Numbered from the stretch's first letter, positions 26,129-35,036 are shown. The stretch is DNA of 64,000 nt from JAGRMG01 sp047975215 (GCA_047975215.1 JBKEDD010000129.1:62001-126000), one strand, 5' to 3'. Notes: generated by a model from the sequence alone, not told the origin. Translations and numbers: made by a program.

Positions 26129-26246
26129 GGGAACTCCTGTTTCGGGTTACGATTGCGCCGCAATGTTAGCGAGCAACGCGGCTCTGTAAAGACACACTCG
26201 CGCGACCGACTTGCAGCCGCCCGCGATCGGCGGCAAAACATCGCTC

Positions 26247-27146
26247 ATGAGCCGCGCAGCTGCCCCTCAAATCCTGTGCATCGGCAGCGTCCTGTGGGAC
26301 GTGATCGGCCGTTCGGCCAGCCATATGCTGCAGGGTGCGGACGTGCCGGGGCGCATCACGCGCCTGCCCGGCGGCGTGGCGATGAACATCGCCATTGCGC
26401 TGGCGCGTTCCGGTCTGTCCCCCGCACTGCTGAGCGCGGTAGGGCGCGACGCGGACGGCAACGAACTGATCGCCGCCTGCGCCGGGCTGGGCCTTGTCAC
26501 CGATCACATCTACCGCCCAGACGACCTGCCCACCGACCGCTACATGGCCATCGAGGCGGCAAACGGGCTGATCGCCGCTATCGCCGATGCGCATTCGCTG
26601 GAAGCCGCCGGTGAAAAGATCCTGCGCCCGCTGATTCATGGCCCGCTGGGACGCCCCGAGGCACCATACCGTGGAGTGATCGCCCTGGACGGCAACCTGA
26701 CACAGGCATTGCTGGGCAGCATCGCCACTGGCCGCGCCTTCGCCGCCGCCGACCTGCGCGTCGCCCCCGCCTCGCCGGGCAAGGCCGAACGGCTGATGCC
26801 TTTCCTCACGCATCGCCGCGCCACCCTTTATGTCAATCTTCAGGAGGCGGGAGTCTTGTGCCAGGATGAATTCACCGGGTCGGAGGATGCGGCGCGCGCC
26901 CTTGTGGAACGCGGCGCGATGCGGGTTCTCGTCACCGATGGCGCCCGCCCCGCCACCGAGGCCGACGCATCGGGTACGCGCACCCTGACCCCGCCCGAGG
27001 TGCTTGTGACCCGGGTCACCGGGGCCGGCGACACCTTCATGGCCGCCCATATCGCCGCCGAGGCGGCAGGCTGTGACCGCCAGACCGCCCTTGCCCGCGC
27101 CCTGCGCGCCGCCGCCGCCCATGTATCCGGAGAGACCCCGCTGTGA
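26247..27146 (+). CDS. psuK: PfkB family kinase, probable pseudouridine kinase
   Basis: This ribokinase-fold sugar kinase has 299 residues. PfkB signatures are PGGVAMNIAIALAR (signature 1) and VTGAGDTFMAAHIAA with the catalytic Asp (signature 2). The next gene encodes pseudouridine-5'-phosphate glycosidase and overlaps by four bases (GTGA), so pseudouridine phosphorylation is the likely reaction. The frame is open from 26211; the ATG at 26247 fits the family start. Confidence 0.87.
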   Translation: MSRAAAPQILCIGSVLWDVIGRSASHMLQGADVPGRITRLPGGVAMNIAIALARSGLSPALLSAVGRDADGNELIAACAGLGLVTDHIYRPDDLPTDRYMAIEAANGLIAAIADAHSLEAAGEKILRPLIHGPLGRPEAPYRGVIALDGNLTQALLGSIATGRAFAAADLRVAPASPGKAERLMPFLTHRRATLYVNLQEAGVLCQDEFTGSEDAARALVERGAMRVLVTDGARPATEADASGTRTLTPPEVLVTRVTGAGDTFMAAHIAAEAAGCDRQTALARALRAAAAHVSGETPL

Positions 27147-28057
27147 TCGAGCCGATCCTGTCCGCCGAAGTCCGCGCCGCGCAGGACGGCGCCCGCCCGC
27201 TGGTGGCGCTGGAAAGCACCATCATCACCCACGGCATGCCCTGGCCGCAGAACGTGGAGGTCGCGGCCCGGGTCGAGCAGGACATCCGCGAGGGCGGCGC
27301 CGTACCCGCCACCATCGCGGTGCTGGAGGGGCAGTTGCATGTCGGGCTTGAACCGGAGCAGTTGCGCATGCTGGGCCGGGCGCGTGATGTCGCCAAGCTA
27401 AGCCGCGCCGATCTGGCCGCCTGCCTGGCCACCGGCGGCACCGGCGCCACAACCGTCGCCGCCACGATGATTGCGGCCAGGCTGGCGGAGATCGGGGTAT
27501 TCGCCACCGGCGGCATCGGCGGTGTTCACAAGGGGGCAGAAACCAGCTTTGACATCTCCGCCGACCTGCAGGAACTGGCGCAAACCCCTGTGACGGTGGT
27601 CGCGGCCGGGGCCAAGGCGATTCTCGATCTGCCCAAGACGCTTGAAGTGCTGGAAACGCTGGGCGTTCCGGTGATCGCCTACGGCCAGGACGCGTTTCCC
27701 GCCTTCTGGTCGGCGGCCTCCGAGTTGCGCGCACCGCTGCGCATGGACGATCCCGCAACCATCGCCCGCGCCCACGCGATGCGCCGCGCCCTGGGCCTGC
27801 GCGGCGGTCAGCTGGTCGCCAACCCGATCCCGCGGGAGGACGAAATCGCCACCGCCACCATGGCCCCGATCATCGCCGCCGCCCAGGCCGATGCCGACCG
27901 GCAGGGCGTCGGCAGCAAGGCCCTTACGCCGTTCCTGCTGGCGCGCATCTTCGAGGCGACCGAAGGCCGGTCGCTTGCGGCCAACATCGCGCTGGTGCGA
28001 AACAATGCACGTCTCGCAGCCCGCATCGCGTGCGCGCTTGGCAGAATCGCCCGTTGA
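27143..28057 (+). CDS. psuG: Pseudouridine-5'-phosphate glycosidase
   Basis: The enzyme cleaves pseudouridine 5'-phosphate to uracil and ribose 5-phosphate, completing pseudouridine salvage with PsuK. It has 304 residues from a GTG start. Family motifs are ALESTIITHGMPWPQN near the N-terminus, the catalytic Lys in DVAKLSRADL, and GATTVAATM with FATGGIGGVHKGAE. The linked kinase supports the assignment. Confidence 0.95.
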   Translation: MIEPILSAEVRAAQDGARPLVALESTIITHGMPWPQNVEVAARVEQDIREGGAVPATIAVLEGQLHVGLEPEQLRMLGRARDVAKLSRADLAACLATGGTGATTVAATMIAARLAEIGVFATGGIGGVHKGAETSFDISADLQELAQTPVTVVAAGAKAILDLPKTLEVLETLGVPVIAYGQDAFPAFWSAASELRAPLRMDDPATIARAHAMRRALGLRGGQLVANPIPREDEIATATMAPIIAAAQADADRQGVGSKALTPFLLARIFEATEGRSLAANIALVRNNARLAARIACALGRIAR

Positions 28058-28133
28058 CCCGCCGCCGCGCCGTCCCCCATTGTAGCGACCGGCCAAAGCA
28101 CCTACTTTGCCGGTTTGTAGTGCCGGGTGCGCG

Positions 28134-28826
28134 ATGAACAAGCCTTCTGAAAACGATCCTTTCGACGACGGAAAAAGGCGGCGCGGGCTGGGGGGCGGCC
28201 TGCGTGCGTCCTTTCTTACGGGAATCGTCGTGATCGCGCCGGTGGCGCTGACGATCTGGCTGATCTGGACGGTCATCGGCTGGATCGACGGTTTCGTCCT
28301 GCCCTTCGTGCCGGCCCGGTTTCAGCCGGAACCCTATGTCGGGATCAACCTGCGCGGCTTCGGCCTGCTGATCTTTCTGGTGTTCACCATCATCGTGGGC
28401 TGGATCGCGAAAGGCATAATCGGGCGATCCATGATCCGCTTTGCCGAAGGGCTGGTGGACCGGATGCCGGTGGTGCGCTCCATCTATTCCGGGATCAAGC
28501 AGATTTCGGAGACCGTCTTTGCCCAGTCCGACCGCAATTTCGAGAAAGCCTGCCTGATCCAGTACCCGCGCAAGGGCATCTGGGCGATCGGCTTCATCTC
28601 GACGACCGCCCGCGGCGAGATCGCAAGGCGGGCAGAAACCGGCGGCAGGCTGATGAGCGTGTTCCTTCCCACGACGCCGAACCCGACCTCGGGCTTCCTT
28701 CTGTTCCTGCCCGAGGAAGACGTGATCGAACTGGACATGAGCATTGAGGACGCCGCCAAGCTGGTGATCTCGGCGGGGCTGGTCTATCCCAACGGCAAGA
28801 AGACCGACGACAAGATCCAGAGCTAG
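28134..28826 (+). CDS. DUF502 family membrane protein
   Basis: This 230-residue protein has two transmembrane helices (about residues 25-50 and 75-97), then the conserved RMPVVRSIYSGIKQISETVF block and a C-terminal beta-rich soluble part with VFLPTTPNPTSGFLLFLPEED. This is the complete DUF502 signature. The family is widespread and uncharacterised in bacteria. It stands 76 bases after psuG, with its own presumed promoter. Confidence 0.88.
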   Translation: MNKPSENDPFDDGKRRRGLGGGLRASFLTGIVVIAPVALTIWLIWTVIGWIDGFVLPFVPARFQPEPYVGINLRGFGLLIFLVFTIIVGWIAKGIIGRSMIRFAEGLVDRMPVVRSIYSGIKQISETVFAQSDRNFEKACLIQYPRKGIWAIGFISTTARGEIARRAETGGRLMSVFLPTTPNPTSGFLLFLPEEDVIELDMSIEDAAKLVISAGLVYPNGKKTDDKIQS

Positions 28827-28830
28827 CGCC

Positions 28831-28848
28831 GGGTGCGTGGCCGCACCC
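28831..28848. terminator. Hairpin between the convergent DUF502 and gabT genes
   Basis: GGGTGCG and CGCACCC pair around a 4-base loop, five bases after the DUF502 stop codon. There is no T-run; it may serve both strands. Confidence 0.4.
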
Positions 28849-28888
28849 GCCCATGTGGCGCGACCGTCGCCCCCTCAGGCCGTTGCTT

Positions 28889-30166
28889 TCAGGGTGCTTT
28901 CACCGCATCTATCGAAGCTTCGAGAATGTCCATCGCTTCGGCAAAGATCTCATCGGGCACCGTCAGCGGGGCAAGAAAACGGATCACGTTGCCATATACG
29001 CCACAGGTCAGCAGCACCAGCCCGCGCTCCAGCGCCTCGGCGCGGACCGCATTGGCCATTTCCGGGTTGGGCGCGCGCCCGTCGGCGGTGTTGAGTTCCA
29101 TCGCCACCATGAAACCGGGGCCGCGGATATCGGCGATCTCCGGGGTGCGTTCGCGGATCGATTCCAGCCGCTGCTTGAGTCGCGAGCCGAGTTCGTTGGC
29201 GCGGGCGCACAGATCTTCTTCCTCGATCACGTCGAGAACCGCATTGGCCGCGGCGATGCCCAGCGGGTTGCCGCCATAGGTGCCGCCCAGACCTCCGGGA
29301 TGCGCCGCATCCATCAGTTCGGCCCGCCCGGTCACGGCGGCCAGCGGCAACCCCCCGGCCAGCCCCTTGGCCATGGTGGTGATATCGGCCTTCACGTCGT
29401 AAAGCTCCATCGCGAACAGCCGCCCGGTGCGGGCAAAGCCGGTCTGCACCTCGTCGGCGATCATCACGATGCCATGATCGTCACAAAGCTTGCGCAGACC
29501 GCGCATCAGTTCGGCTGGCGCGGGATAGAAGCCGCCCTCGCCCTGCACCGGCTCTATGATGATCGCGGCAACCCGGCCCGGATCCAGATCGGCCTTGAAC
29601 AGCCTTTCCAGCGCGCCGAGCGAATCCGCCACCGACCCGCCATGCAAAGCGACCGGAAACGGCACATGATAGACATCGGGCATCATCGCGCCAAAGCCCG
29701 CCTTGTAGGGCGCGACCTTGCCGGTCAGCGACATGCCCAGGAAGGTACGCCCGTGAAAGGCACCGCCAAAGGCGATAACCGCCGGGCGCCCGGTGGCGAT
29801 ACGCGCGATCTTCACGGCGTTCTCGACCGCTTCGGCGCCGGTCGTGACGAAAACGGTCTTCTTGGCGAAATCTCCCGGCACCTTTTCATTGAGCCGTTCG
29901 GCCAGCCGGATGTAGTTCTCGTAAGGTAGCACCTGATGGCAGGTATGGGTGAAGGCGCCGAGTTGGTCCTGCACGGCCCGCATCACCCTGGGGTGACAAT
30001 GCCCGGTATTGACCACGGCGATCCCGGCGGCGAAGTCGATATAGCGTTTGCCCTCGACATCCCAGACTTCGGAATTCAGGGCGCGCGTGACATAAACCTG
30101 CGTCTGCATCCCGACGCCTTGCGATATGGCGGCGTCGCGGCGTTGGGCGATCTCGGCGTTCGACAT
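28889..30166 (-). CDS. gabT: 4-aminobutyrate--2-oxoglutarate transaminase
   Basis: This class III PLP aminotransferase has 425 residues. It shows DFAAGIAVVNTGHCHPRV, the phosphate loop TTGAEAVENAVKIAR, GAFHGRT, ADEVQTGFARTG and the Schiff-base Lys in TTMAKGLAGGLPLAAV. These fit GABA transaminase (GABA to succinate semialdehyde) and related omega-amino acid transaminases. No gabD is adjacent; it stands alone on the minus strand. Confidence 0.88.
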   Translation of the reverse strand: MSNAEIAQRRDAAISQGVGMQTQVYVTRALNSEVWDVEGKRYIDFAAGIAVVNTGHCHPRVMRAVQDQLGAFTHTCHQVLPYENYIRLAERLNEKVPGDFAKKTVFVTTGAEAVENAVKIARIATGRPAVIAFGGAFHGRTFLGMSLTGKVAPYKAGFGAMMPDVYHVPFPVALHGGSVADSLGALERLFKADLDPGRVAAIIIEPVQGEGGFYPAPAELMRGLRKLCDDHGIVMIADEVQTGFARTGRLFAMELYDVKADITTMAKGLAGGLPLAAVTGRAELMDAAHPGGLGGTYGGNPLGIAAANAVLDVIEEEDLCARANELGSRLKQRLESIRERTPEIADIRGPGFMVAMELNTADGRAPNPEMANAVRAEALERGLVLLTCGVYGNVIRFLAPLTVPDEIFAEAMDILEASIDAVKAP

Positions 30167-30290
30167 GACCAGTCCTTTCCGGTGGCGCCGGCAGAATCAC
30201 GACCGGCAGCTTTTGATCAAATCATGTTCTAGGCCCAATCGGCGCCGCCCAAAAGCAGGATCTGCACCCGGCCGGGGCGAAGCGCACTCG

Positions 30291-30338
30291 AATGGTTTGA
30301 AAACCGTTCGACCAAGGCTTTTTCTCAAAAGCCTTGGT
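30291..30338. repeat. Two adjacent hairpins downstream of ligB
   Basis: AATGGTTT and AAACCGTT pair around two bases at 30291-30308, with one G-T pair. ACCAAGGCTTTT and AAAAGCCTTGGT form a perfect 12-bp stem with loop TCTC at 30311-30338. The second lies 32 bases past the ligB stop and probably terminates the ligIAB transcript; the pair together looks like a dispersed intergenic element. Confidence 0.6.
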
Positions 30339-30369
30339 TGGCGCATCGTCGCGTTCGCCGCGCCGTCTG

Positions 30370-31218
30370 TCAGTCGGCGCATTCCAGCAGCATCGTCCCC
30401 GCGCCGGTGTTCGAGATCGGGATATGGTAGTTGGTCGAGCGCGCCACGACCTTGTCGCCCAACGCGCCGCGCATCATCATCCACATCAGGAACTCGGTGC
30501 CCTGCGCCCCCGCCTTCTCGACCAGTTCCATACGGCCGATCCTGGTCAGCTCGTCGGGGTCGTCGACGATCTTTTCCATGCAGTAGCGATCGAATTCCTT
30601 GTTGATGAAGCCCGCCCGTTCACCATCGAGCTGGTGGCTGAGACCGCCGGTCCCAAGCACCACGACCTTGATATCCTCGGGCCAGGACAGGATCGCCTTG
30701 CGCAGCGCACGGCCGAATTTCAATGCCCGGCCCAGCGTCGGGATGGGATGCTGAACCGTGTTGGCACTGATCGGCACCGTGCGCGGCATGTCCGCGTTGT
30801 GCGGCGCGCCGGGCCAGAACAGCTGCATCGGCACGACGAAACCGTGATCCACCGGCAGTTCCTGACATGAGGTGATATCGAACTCGTCGGCCACCATGCT
30901 TTCGATGATGTGCCAGCTCAGCCGCGGGTCGCCCGGGAACGGGTCGAGCTGCGGGATGCCCCAGCCTTCGTCCTCGTTGACATATTCATGCGCGGCGCCG
31001 ATGGCGAAGGTCGGCATCTTGTCAAGGAAGAATCCCAGCCCGTGATCGTTGTAGATATTGATCGCCACGTCCGGCTTGTGGCGGTCCAGCCAGTCGCGGA
31101 TCGGCGGATAGCCGCGAAAGAACGGCTCCCAGTAGGGATCGTCCTGCAACCCCTTGTGGATCGCGTTGCCCACCGCGGGAATGTGGCTGGTGGTCAGCCC
31201 GCCGATGATCGTGGCCAT
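30370..31218 (-). CDS. ligB: Protocatechuate 4,5-dioxygenase beta (catalytic) subunit
   Basis: This extradiol ring-cleavage dioxygenase of the LigAB type has 282 residues. It opens protocatechuate between C4 and C5 with Fe(II). Metal and catalytic residues are visible: His in TSHIPAVG (His12), His in NDHGLGFF (His61 region), catalytic His in GTGGLSHQLDG (His195 in LigB) and Glu in GRMELVEKAG (Glu242 region). It starts one base after the ligA stop. Confidence 0.92.
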   Translation of the reverse strand: MATIIGGLTTSHIPAVGNAIHKGLQDDPYWEPFFRGYPPIRDWLDRHKPDVAINIYNDHGLGFFLDKMPTFAIGAAHEYVNEDEGWGIPQLDPFPGDPRLSWHIIESMVADEFDITSCQELPVDHGFVVPMQLFWPGAPHNADMPRTVPISANTVQHPIPTLGRALKFGRALRKAILSWPEDIKVVVLGTGGLSHQLDGERAGFINKEFDRYCMEKIVDDPDELTRIGRMELVEKAGAQGTEFLMWMMMRGALGDKVVARSTNYHIPISNTGAGTMLLECAD

Positions 31219-31219
31219 G

Positions 31220-31576
31220 TCAGTCTCCCGCCTTTCTCAGCTTTTCCTTGAACTCGTCCTTGGTCATGCCGGTCTGCTGCGCGCCCACGTCCTGCACGTC
31301 CAGCTTGAAGATGCCGGCGAACTTGGCAAGGTAGTAGATGTTGCCCCCCGCCGCGATCATCGCCAGCACGTTCTTGTCGCGGCAGGCCTGTTTCTGACTC
31401 TCGTTCAGCTTGAACTTGTCGTAGTAAGCCTCCGGATTGGCAAGGTATTCCTCGCGCGCGTCGGCACGGTTGAAGGAAAAGCACATCTTGTTGAGCGCAT
31501 AGCCCTTCATGGCCATCTCGCCATCAAAGATCGTGGTGCCCTCGATATGGGTGTGATGGTGCAGTTCTTCCGGCAT
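31220..31576 (-). CDS. ligA: Protocatechuate 4,5-dioxygenase alpha subunit
   Basis: This helical subunit of 118 residues caps the LigB active site. LigA-type features are MKGYALNKMCFSFN and the long helix KLNESQKQACRDKNVLAMI followed by GGNIYYLAKFA. I use the ATG at 31576 because AAGGA lies six bases upstream; the ATG at 31594 would overlap ligI by four bases. It lies between ligI and ligB in a ligI-ligA-ligB operon. Confidence 0.9.
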   Translation of the reverse strand: MPEELHHHTHIEGTTIFDGEMAMKGYALNKMCFSFNRADAREEYLANPEAYYDKFKLNESQKQACRDKNVLAMIAAGGNIYYLAKFAGIFKLDVQDVGAQQTGMTKDEFKEKLRKAGD

Positions 31577-31590
31577 GCGCCTTTCCTTTT

Positions 31591-32463
31591 TCATCGCGCC
31601 CAGTAAAGGCGCATCGGGTTGTCGACCAGCAGCTTGCGCTGCAATCCGGCGGTTGGCGCGATGCGCGGGATATGGTCCACTAGCGCGCCGTCATCGGGCA
31701 TATGCGTTTTCATGTTCGGATGCGGCCAGTCGGTGCCCCACAACACCCGGTCGGGAAAGCGTTCGACGATCCGCGCGGCGAAGGGCACCACGTCGTCATA
31801 GGGTGGCCCGGCACGGCTCAGCCGCTCGGGGCACGTCACCTTGGACCAGATGTTCTCATTCCCGGCCATCAGGTCAATGAAGTCCTGAAAATCAGCATGA
31901 TCCACGCCTTTTGCGACATCGGGACGGCCCATGTGATCGACCACCACGGGCGTCGGAAGGCTGTTCAGGAACGGCACCAGGTCCGCCAGGTCGGCGGCCT
32001 CGAAATACACCACGATATGCCAGCCCAGCGGCGCGATCTTCTCGGCGATGTCAAGAAAGACCCCGCGCGGGGTCGAATCCACCAACCGGCGCACGAAATT
32101 GAACCGCACGCCGCGTACGCCCGCCGCGTCCATGCGCCAAAGCTCGTCGTTCGTGATGCCGGGCCCGACACTGACGATGCCGCGCGCCCGCTCTCCGGCG
32201 GCGTTCAGCGCGTCGATCAGCGCCGCGTTGTCCCTGCCATGGCAGGTGGCCTGCACGATCACGTTGCGTTCGAAGCCCAGAAAATCGCGCAATTCGAATA
32301 GCTTGTCCTTGCCGGCGTCACAAGGCGTGTACTTGCGCTCCGGGGCGAAGGGAAACTCGGCCGCGGGGCCGAACACATGGCAATGCGCGTCCACTGCGCC
32401 CGCGGGGAGCCGGAAGGCGGGGGCGCTCGGGTCGGGGTGAAAACAAAGCCAGTCGGGGTCCAT
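31591..32463 (-). CDS. ligI: 2-pyrone-4,6-dicarboxylate hydrolase (lactonase)
   Basis: This amidohydrolase of 290 residues hydrolyses 2-pyrone-4,6-dicarboxylate to 4-oxalomesaconate. It shows the HxH motif in VDAHCHVFG, the GVRGVRFNFV strand, VDHMGRPD, and the catalytic Asp in LWGTDWPHPN. These match LigI of Sphingobium. The ATG at 32463 is used; the frame stays open to 32508. It is the first gene of the minus-strand lig operon and is divergent from the double-HTH LysR gene. Confidence 0.9.
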   Translation of the reverse strand: MDPDWLCFHPDPSAPAFRLPAGAVDAHCHVFGPAAEFPFAPERKYTPCDAGKDKLFELRDFLGFERNVIVQATCHGRDNAALIDALNAAGERARGIVSVGPGITNDELWRMDAAGVRGVRFNFVRRLVDSTPRGVFLDIAEKIAPLGWHIVVYFEAADLADLVPFLNSLPTPVVVDHMGRPDVAKGVDHADFQDFIDLMAGNENIWSKVTCPERLSRAGPPYDDVVPFAARIVERFPDRVLWGTDWPHPNMKTHMPDDGALVDHIPRIAPTAGLQRKLLVDNPMRLYWAR

Positions 32464-32591
32464 TCCGGCACAACTCCTGCTACTGGCCGCGACCCTAGGG
32501 CCACGCATGCCGCCGCACCAGTTGTATTGCTGGCCACGGTCATTGGTTCTGGTTAGACATCCTGCACGACACCAACCATGGACCGCGCCGC

Positions 32592-33839
32592 GTGCAGACC
32601 GAATTTCTCAATATCCGCCACCTGCTTGCGCTGCATGAGGTGATCGCGACCCGCCGCATTGCGCTTGCCGCGGGCCGGGTGCACCTGTCGCAACCGGCCG
32701 TCACCCAGGCGATCGCGCGGCTCGAGCGCGACCTTGGCGCGCGTCTGTTCGAACGGCGCGCGACGGGCATGTTTCCCACGCAGGCCGGCGAGATGTTCGG
32801 CCGCCGGGTGGCGCGCATGCTTGATTTCCTCAAGACCGGAGAGGCGCAGGCGCTGCGCAAGTCGCCGCGTCCGGGCCGGGCGCGGCGGGCCGGGTTCCAC
32901 CGGCTCGTGAGCGCGGTGCAACTGCGCTGCCTGATCGCGGTGGCGGATGCGGGCAGTTTTTCGCAGGCGGCGCGTCGGCTCGGGGTCAGCCAGCCCGCGG
33001 TGCAGCGGGCGGCGCGCGATCTCGAGAGTCTCACCGGGCTCGAATTGTTCGAACCGGTCCGGCGCGGCATCGCGCTGAGCCCGGCGGCCGAGGCACTGGC
33101 CCGCAACGCCCGCCTGGCCGCCGCCGAGATCCGCCAGGGCCGCTACGAGATCGGCGCCCATCTGGGCCGCGATTCGACCCGCATCAGCATCGGCACGCTG
33201 CCGCTGTCGCGCACCGCGCTGCTGCCGGGCGCCATCGACGCCATGCTGCGCGCCTCGCCCGGCCGGGTGCAGGTGCATTGCGTCGACGGACCATACGAAC
33301 GGCTGCTGCGCGAACTGCGCCACGGAGAACTCGATTTCATCCTCGGCGCCCTGCGCGAGCCGTCCCCCGCCGACGATGTTGAGCAGGAGAAACTGTTCAG
33401 CGATGCGCTCTCGGTGGTGGCGTCGGTCGATCACCCGTTGGCCGGGCGCGAGGGCCTGACATTGCAGGACACGCTCGATTACCCGTGGATCGCGCCGCCA
33501 AAATCCACGCCCTCGGGCAGCTTCCTGTTCGAACGGCTGGGTATCCCCGGCCTGGCCGATACCCCGGTGCGGATCGTCTCGTCATCGCTGGTGATGGCGC
33601 GGGGGCTGATGCTGCGTGGCGACTACATCACCATCATGTCGCGCCGCCAGTACGCGGTCGAGGAAAGCCTCGGGCTGCTGGCGGCGCTGCCGATCGCGCT
33701 TGAACACAGCGAACGGCCGATCGGGCTGACCTTCCGCCGCGACTGGATGGCAACCCCGTCACAGGCGCGCCTGCTGGGGCTGATCCGGGCGCGGGCCGCC
33801 GCCCCGGGCGACCTGCCGCCCCGTGCGACGCGCCGCTGA
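32592..33839 (+). CDS. LysR-type regulator with two N-terminal HTH domains
   Basis: This 415-residue regulator starts with GTG and is about 100 residues longer than a usual LysR protein. Two LysR-type winged HTH domains occur in tandem: recognition helices LSQPAVTQAIARLE at residues 32-45 and VSQPAVQRAARDLE at 132-145, exactly 100 residues apart. A single effector-binding domain follows (about 186-400; ISIGTLPLSRTALLPGAI at its start). It lies between the divergent ligI-A-B operon and ligC, so it most likely controls both. The ligand is unknown; protocatechuate or a ring-cleavage product is a reasonable guess. Confidence 0.9.
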   Translation: MQTEFLNIRHLLALHEVIATRRIALAAGRVHLSQPAVTQAIARLERDLGARLFERRATGMFPTQAGEMFGRRVARMLDFLKTGEAQALRKSPRPGRARRAGFHRLVSAVQLRCLIAVADAGSFSQAARRLGVSQPAVQRAARDLESLTGLELFEPVRRGIALSPAAEALARNARLAAAEIRQGRYEIGAHLGRDSTRISIGTLPLSRTALLPGAIDAMLRASPGRVQVHCVDGPYERLLRELRHGELDFILGALREPSPADDVEQEKLFSDALSVVASVDHPLAGREGLTLQDTLDYPWIAPPKSTPSGSFLFERLGIPGLADTPVRIVSSSLVMARGLMLRGDYITIMSRRQYAVEESLGLLAALPIALEHSERPIGLTFRRDWMATPSQARLLGLIRARAAAPGDLPPRATRR

Positions 33840-33938
33840 AACAATTTCCAATACCCGCCCCGGGCTTGTGAATTGTCCCCGACCCGGCCGCCCTGATAGG
33901 AAGGGGCAACGCGATTGCCTGTCAACGGGAGAACGATC

Positions 33939-34877
33939 ATGAGACTTTGCGTCGCCGGCGCCGCCGGCGCCTTCGGGATCAAGCACCTGGATGCACTGGC
34001 ACGGATAGAGGGTGTCGAGGTAACGTCCGTCGTCGGCCCCAGGAACATCGAAAGGCTGGCGGCGGAACGCGGTATCGGCCACGCCACCGACGACCTCGGC
34101 GAGGCGCTGGCGCGCGAGGATGTCGATGCGGTCATCCTGTCCACGCCCACCGGGCTGCATGCCGGCCAGACCATCGCCGCCATGCGCGCGGGCAAACCGG
34201 TGCTGTGCGAGATCCCGATGGCCGATTCCCTTGCCGACGCACGCGAGGTGGTGCGCGTTCAGGCCGAAACCGGCGTTCCGGCGATGGTCAACCATGTGCG
34301 CCGCTTCAACCCGCCGCACCAATGGATCCACAACCGCATCCTGTCGGGCGAACTCGCGCTGCAACAGCTCGACGTGCAAACCTATTTCTTCCGCCGCACC
34401 AATACCAACGCCAAGGGCGAAGCGCGCTCCTGGACCGATCATCTGCTGTGGCACCATGCCTGCCACACGGTCGATCTGTTCCAGTACCAGACCGGCGGCC
34501 CCGCCACCGAGGTCGTCGGCCTGCAAGGCCCGCCGCATCCCGATCTGGGCATTGCGATGGACATGAGCATCGCCATGAAGGCGCCCACCGGGGCGCTTTG
34601 CACGCTGTCGCTGTCGTTCAACAACGACGGCCCCTTCGGCACCTTCTTCCGCTATATCTGCGACAACGGCACCTATATCGCGCGCTATGACGATCTGTTC
34701 GACGGGCGCGAAAACCCGGTGGACCTGTCCGGCGTGGCGGTCTCGGACGACGGTATAGAACTCGCCGACCGTGAATTCATCGCCGCGATCCGCGAGGGCC
34801 GCGAGCCCGCCAGTTCGGTCGCGCAATGCCTGCCCGCGATGGAAACGCTGGACCGGATTGAACGCGCGCTGCGCTGA
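33939..34877 (+). CDS. ligC: 4-carboxy-2-hydroxymuconate-6-semialdehyde dehydrogenase
   Basis: This Gfo/Idh/MocA-fold oxidoreductase of 312 residues has the Rossmann motif GAAGAFG at residues 6-12, then CEIPMADS at the usual EKP position, and HVRRFNPPHQWIHNRI. LigC oxidises the ring-cleavage product of LigAB (as its hemiacetal) to 2-pyrone-4,6-dicarboxylate, the LigI substrate, so the three enzymes form consecutive steps. The ATG at 33939 follows GGGAGA. It is 99 bases after the LysR gene on the same strand. Confidence 0.85.
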   Translation: MRLCVAGAAGAFGIKHLDALARIEGVEVTSVVGPRNIERLAAERGIGHATDDLGEALAREDVDAVILSTPTGLHAGQTIAAMRAGKPVLCEIPMADSLADAREVVRVQAETGVPAMVNHVRRFNPPHQWIHNRILSGELALQQLDVQTYFFRRTNTNAKGEARSWTDHLLWHHACHTVDLFQYQTGGPATEVVGLQGPPHPDLGIAMDMSIAMKAPTGALCTLSLSFNNDGPFGTFFRYICDNGTYIARYDDLFDGRENPVDLSGVAVSDDGIELADREFIAAIREGREPASSVAQCLPAMETLDRIERALR

Positions 34878-34895
34878 CCGGCCCTGCCCCGGCCT

Positions 34896-35036
34896 CTTTC
34901 TGGTGACAAATACTCCCGCCGGAGGCCGCGTGGCGAAGCCACGCAAACAAATTGAACTCGCGCCGAAGGCGCGGCAACTTCCGTATTGCCGAAGGCGCGG
35001 CAACTTCTGAAACGCCGAAGGCGCGGCCATTCCGGC
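34896..35036. repeat. Degenerate intergenic repeats downstream of ligC
   Basis: The 259 bases between ligC and the copper-chaperone gene contain GCCGAAGGCGCGGCAACTTC at 34962-34981 and again at 34988-35007, with a partial third copy from 35014. Just upstream, GACAAATACTCCCGCCGGAGGC resembles a GC-rich element that I recall as frequent after genes in Rhodobacterales. No gene is seen. Confidence 0.7.

Noticed and set aside
30197..30484. Short minus-strand frame across the ligB end and the hairpins
   Set aside because: It covers the ligB 3' end in another frame and the inverted repeats; no start signal or domain.
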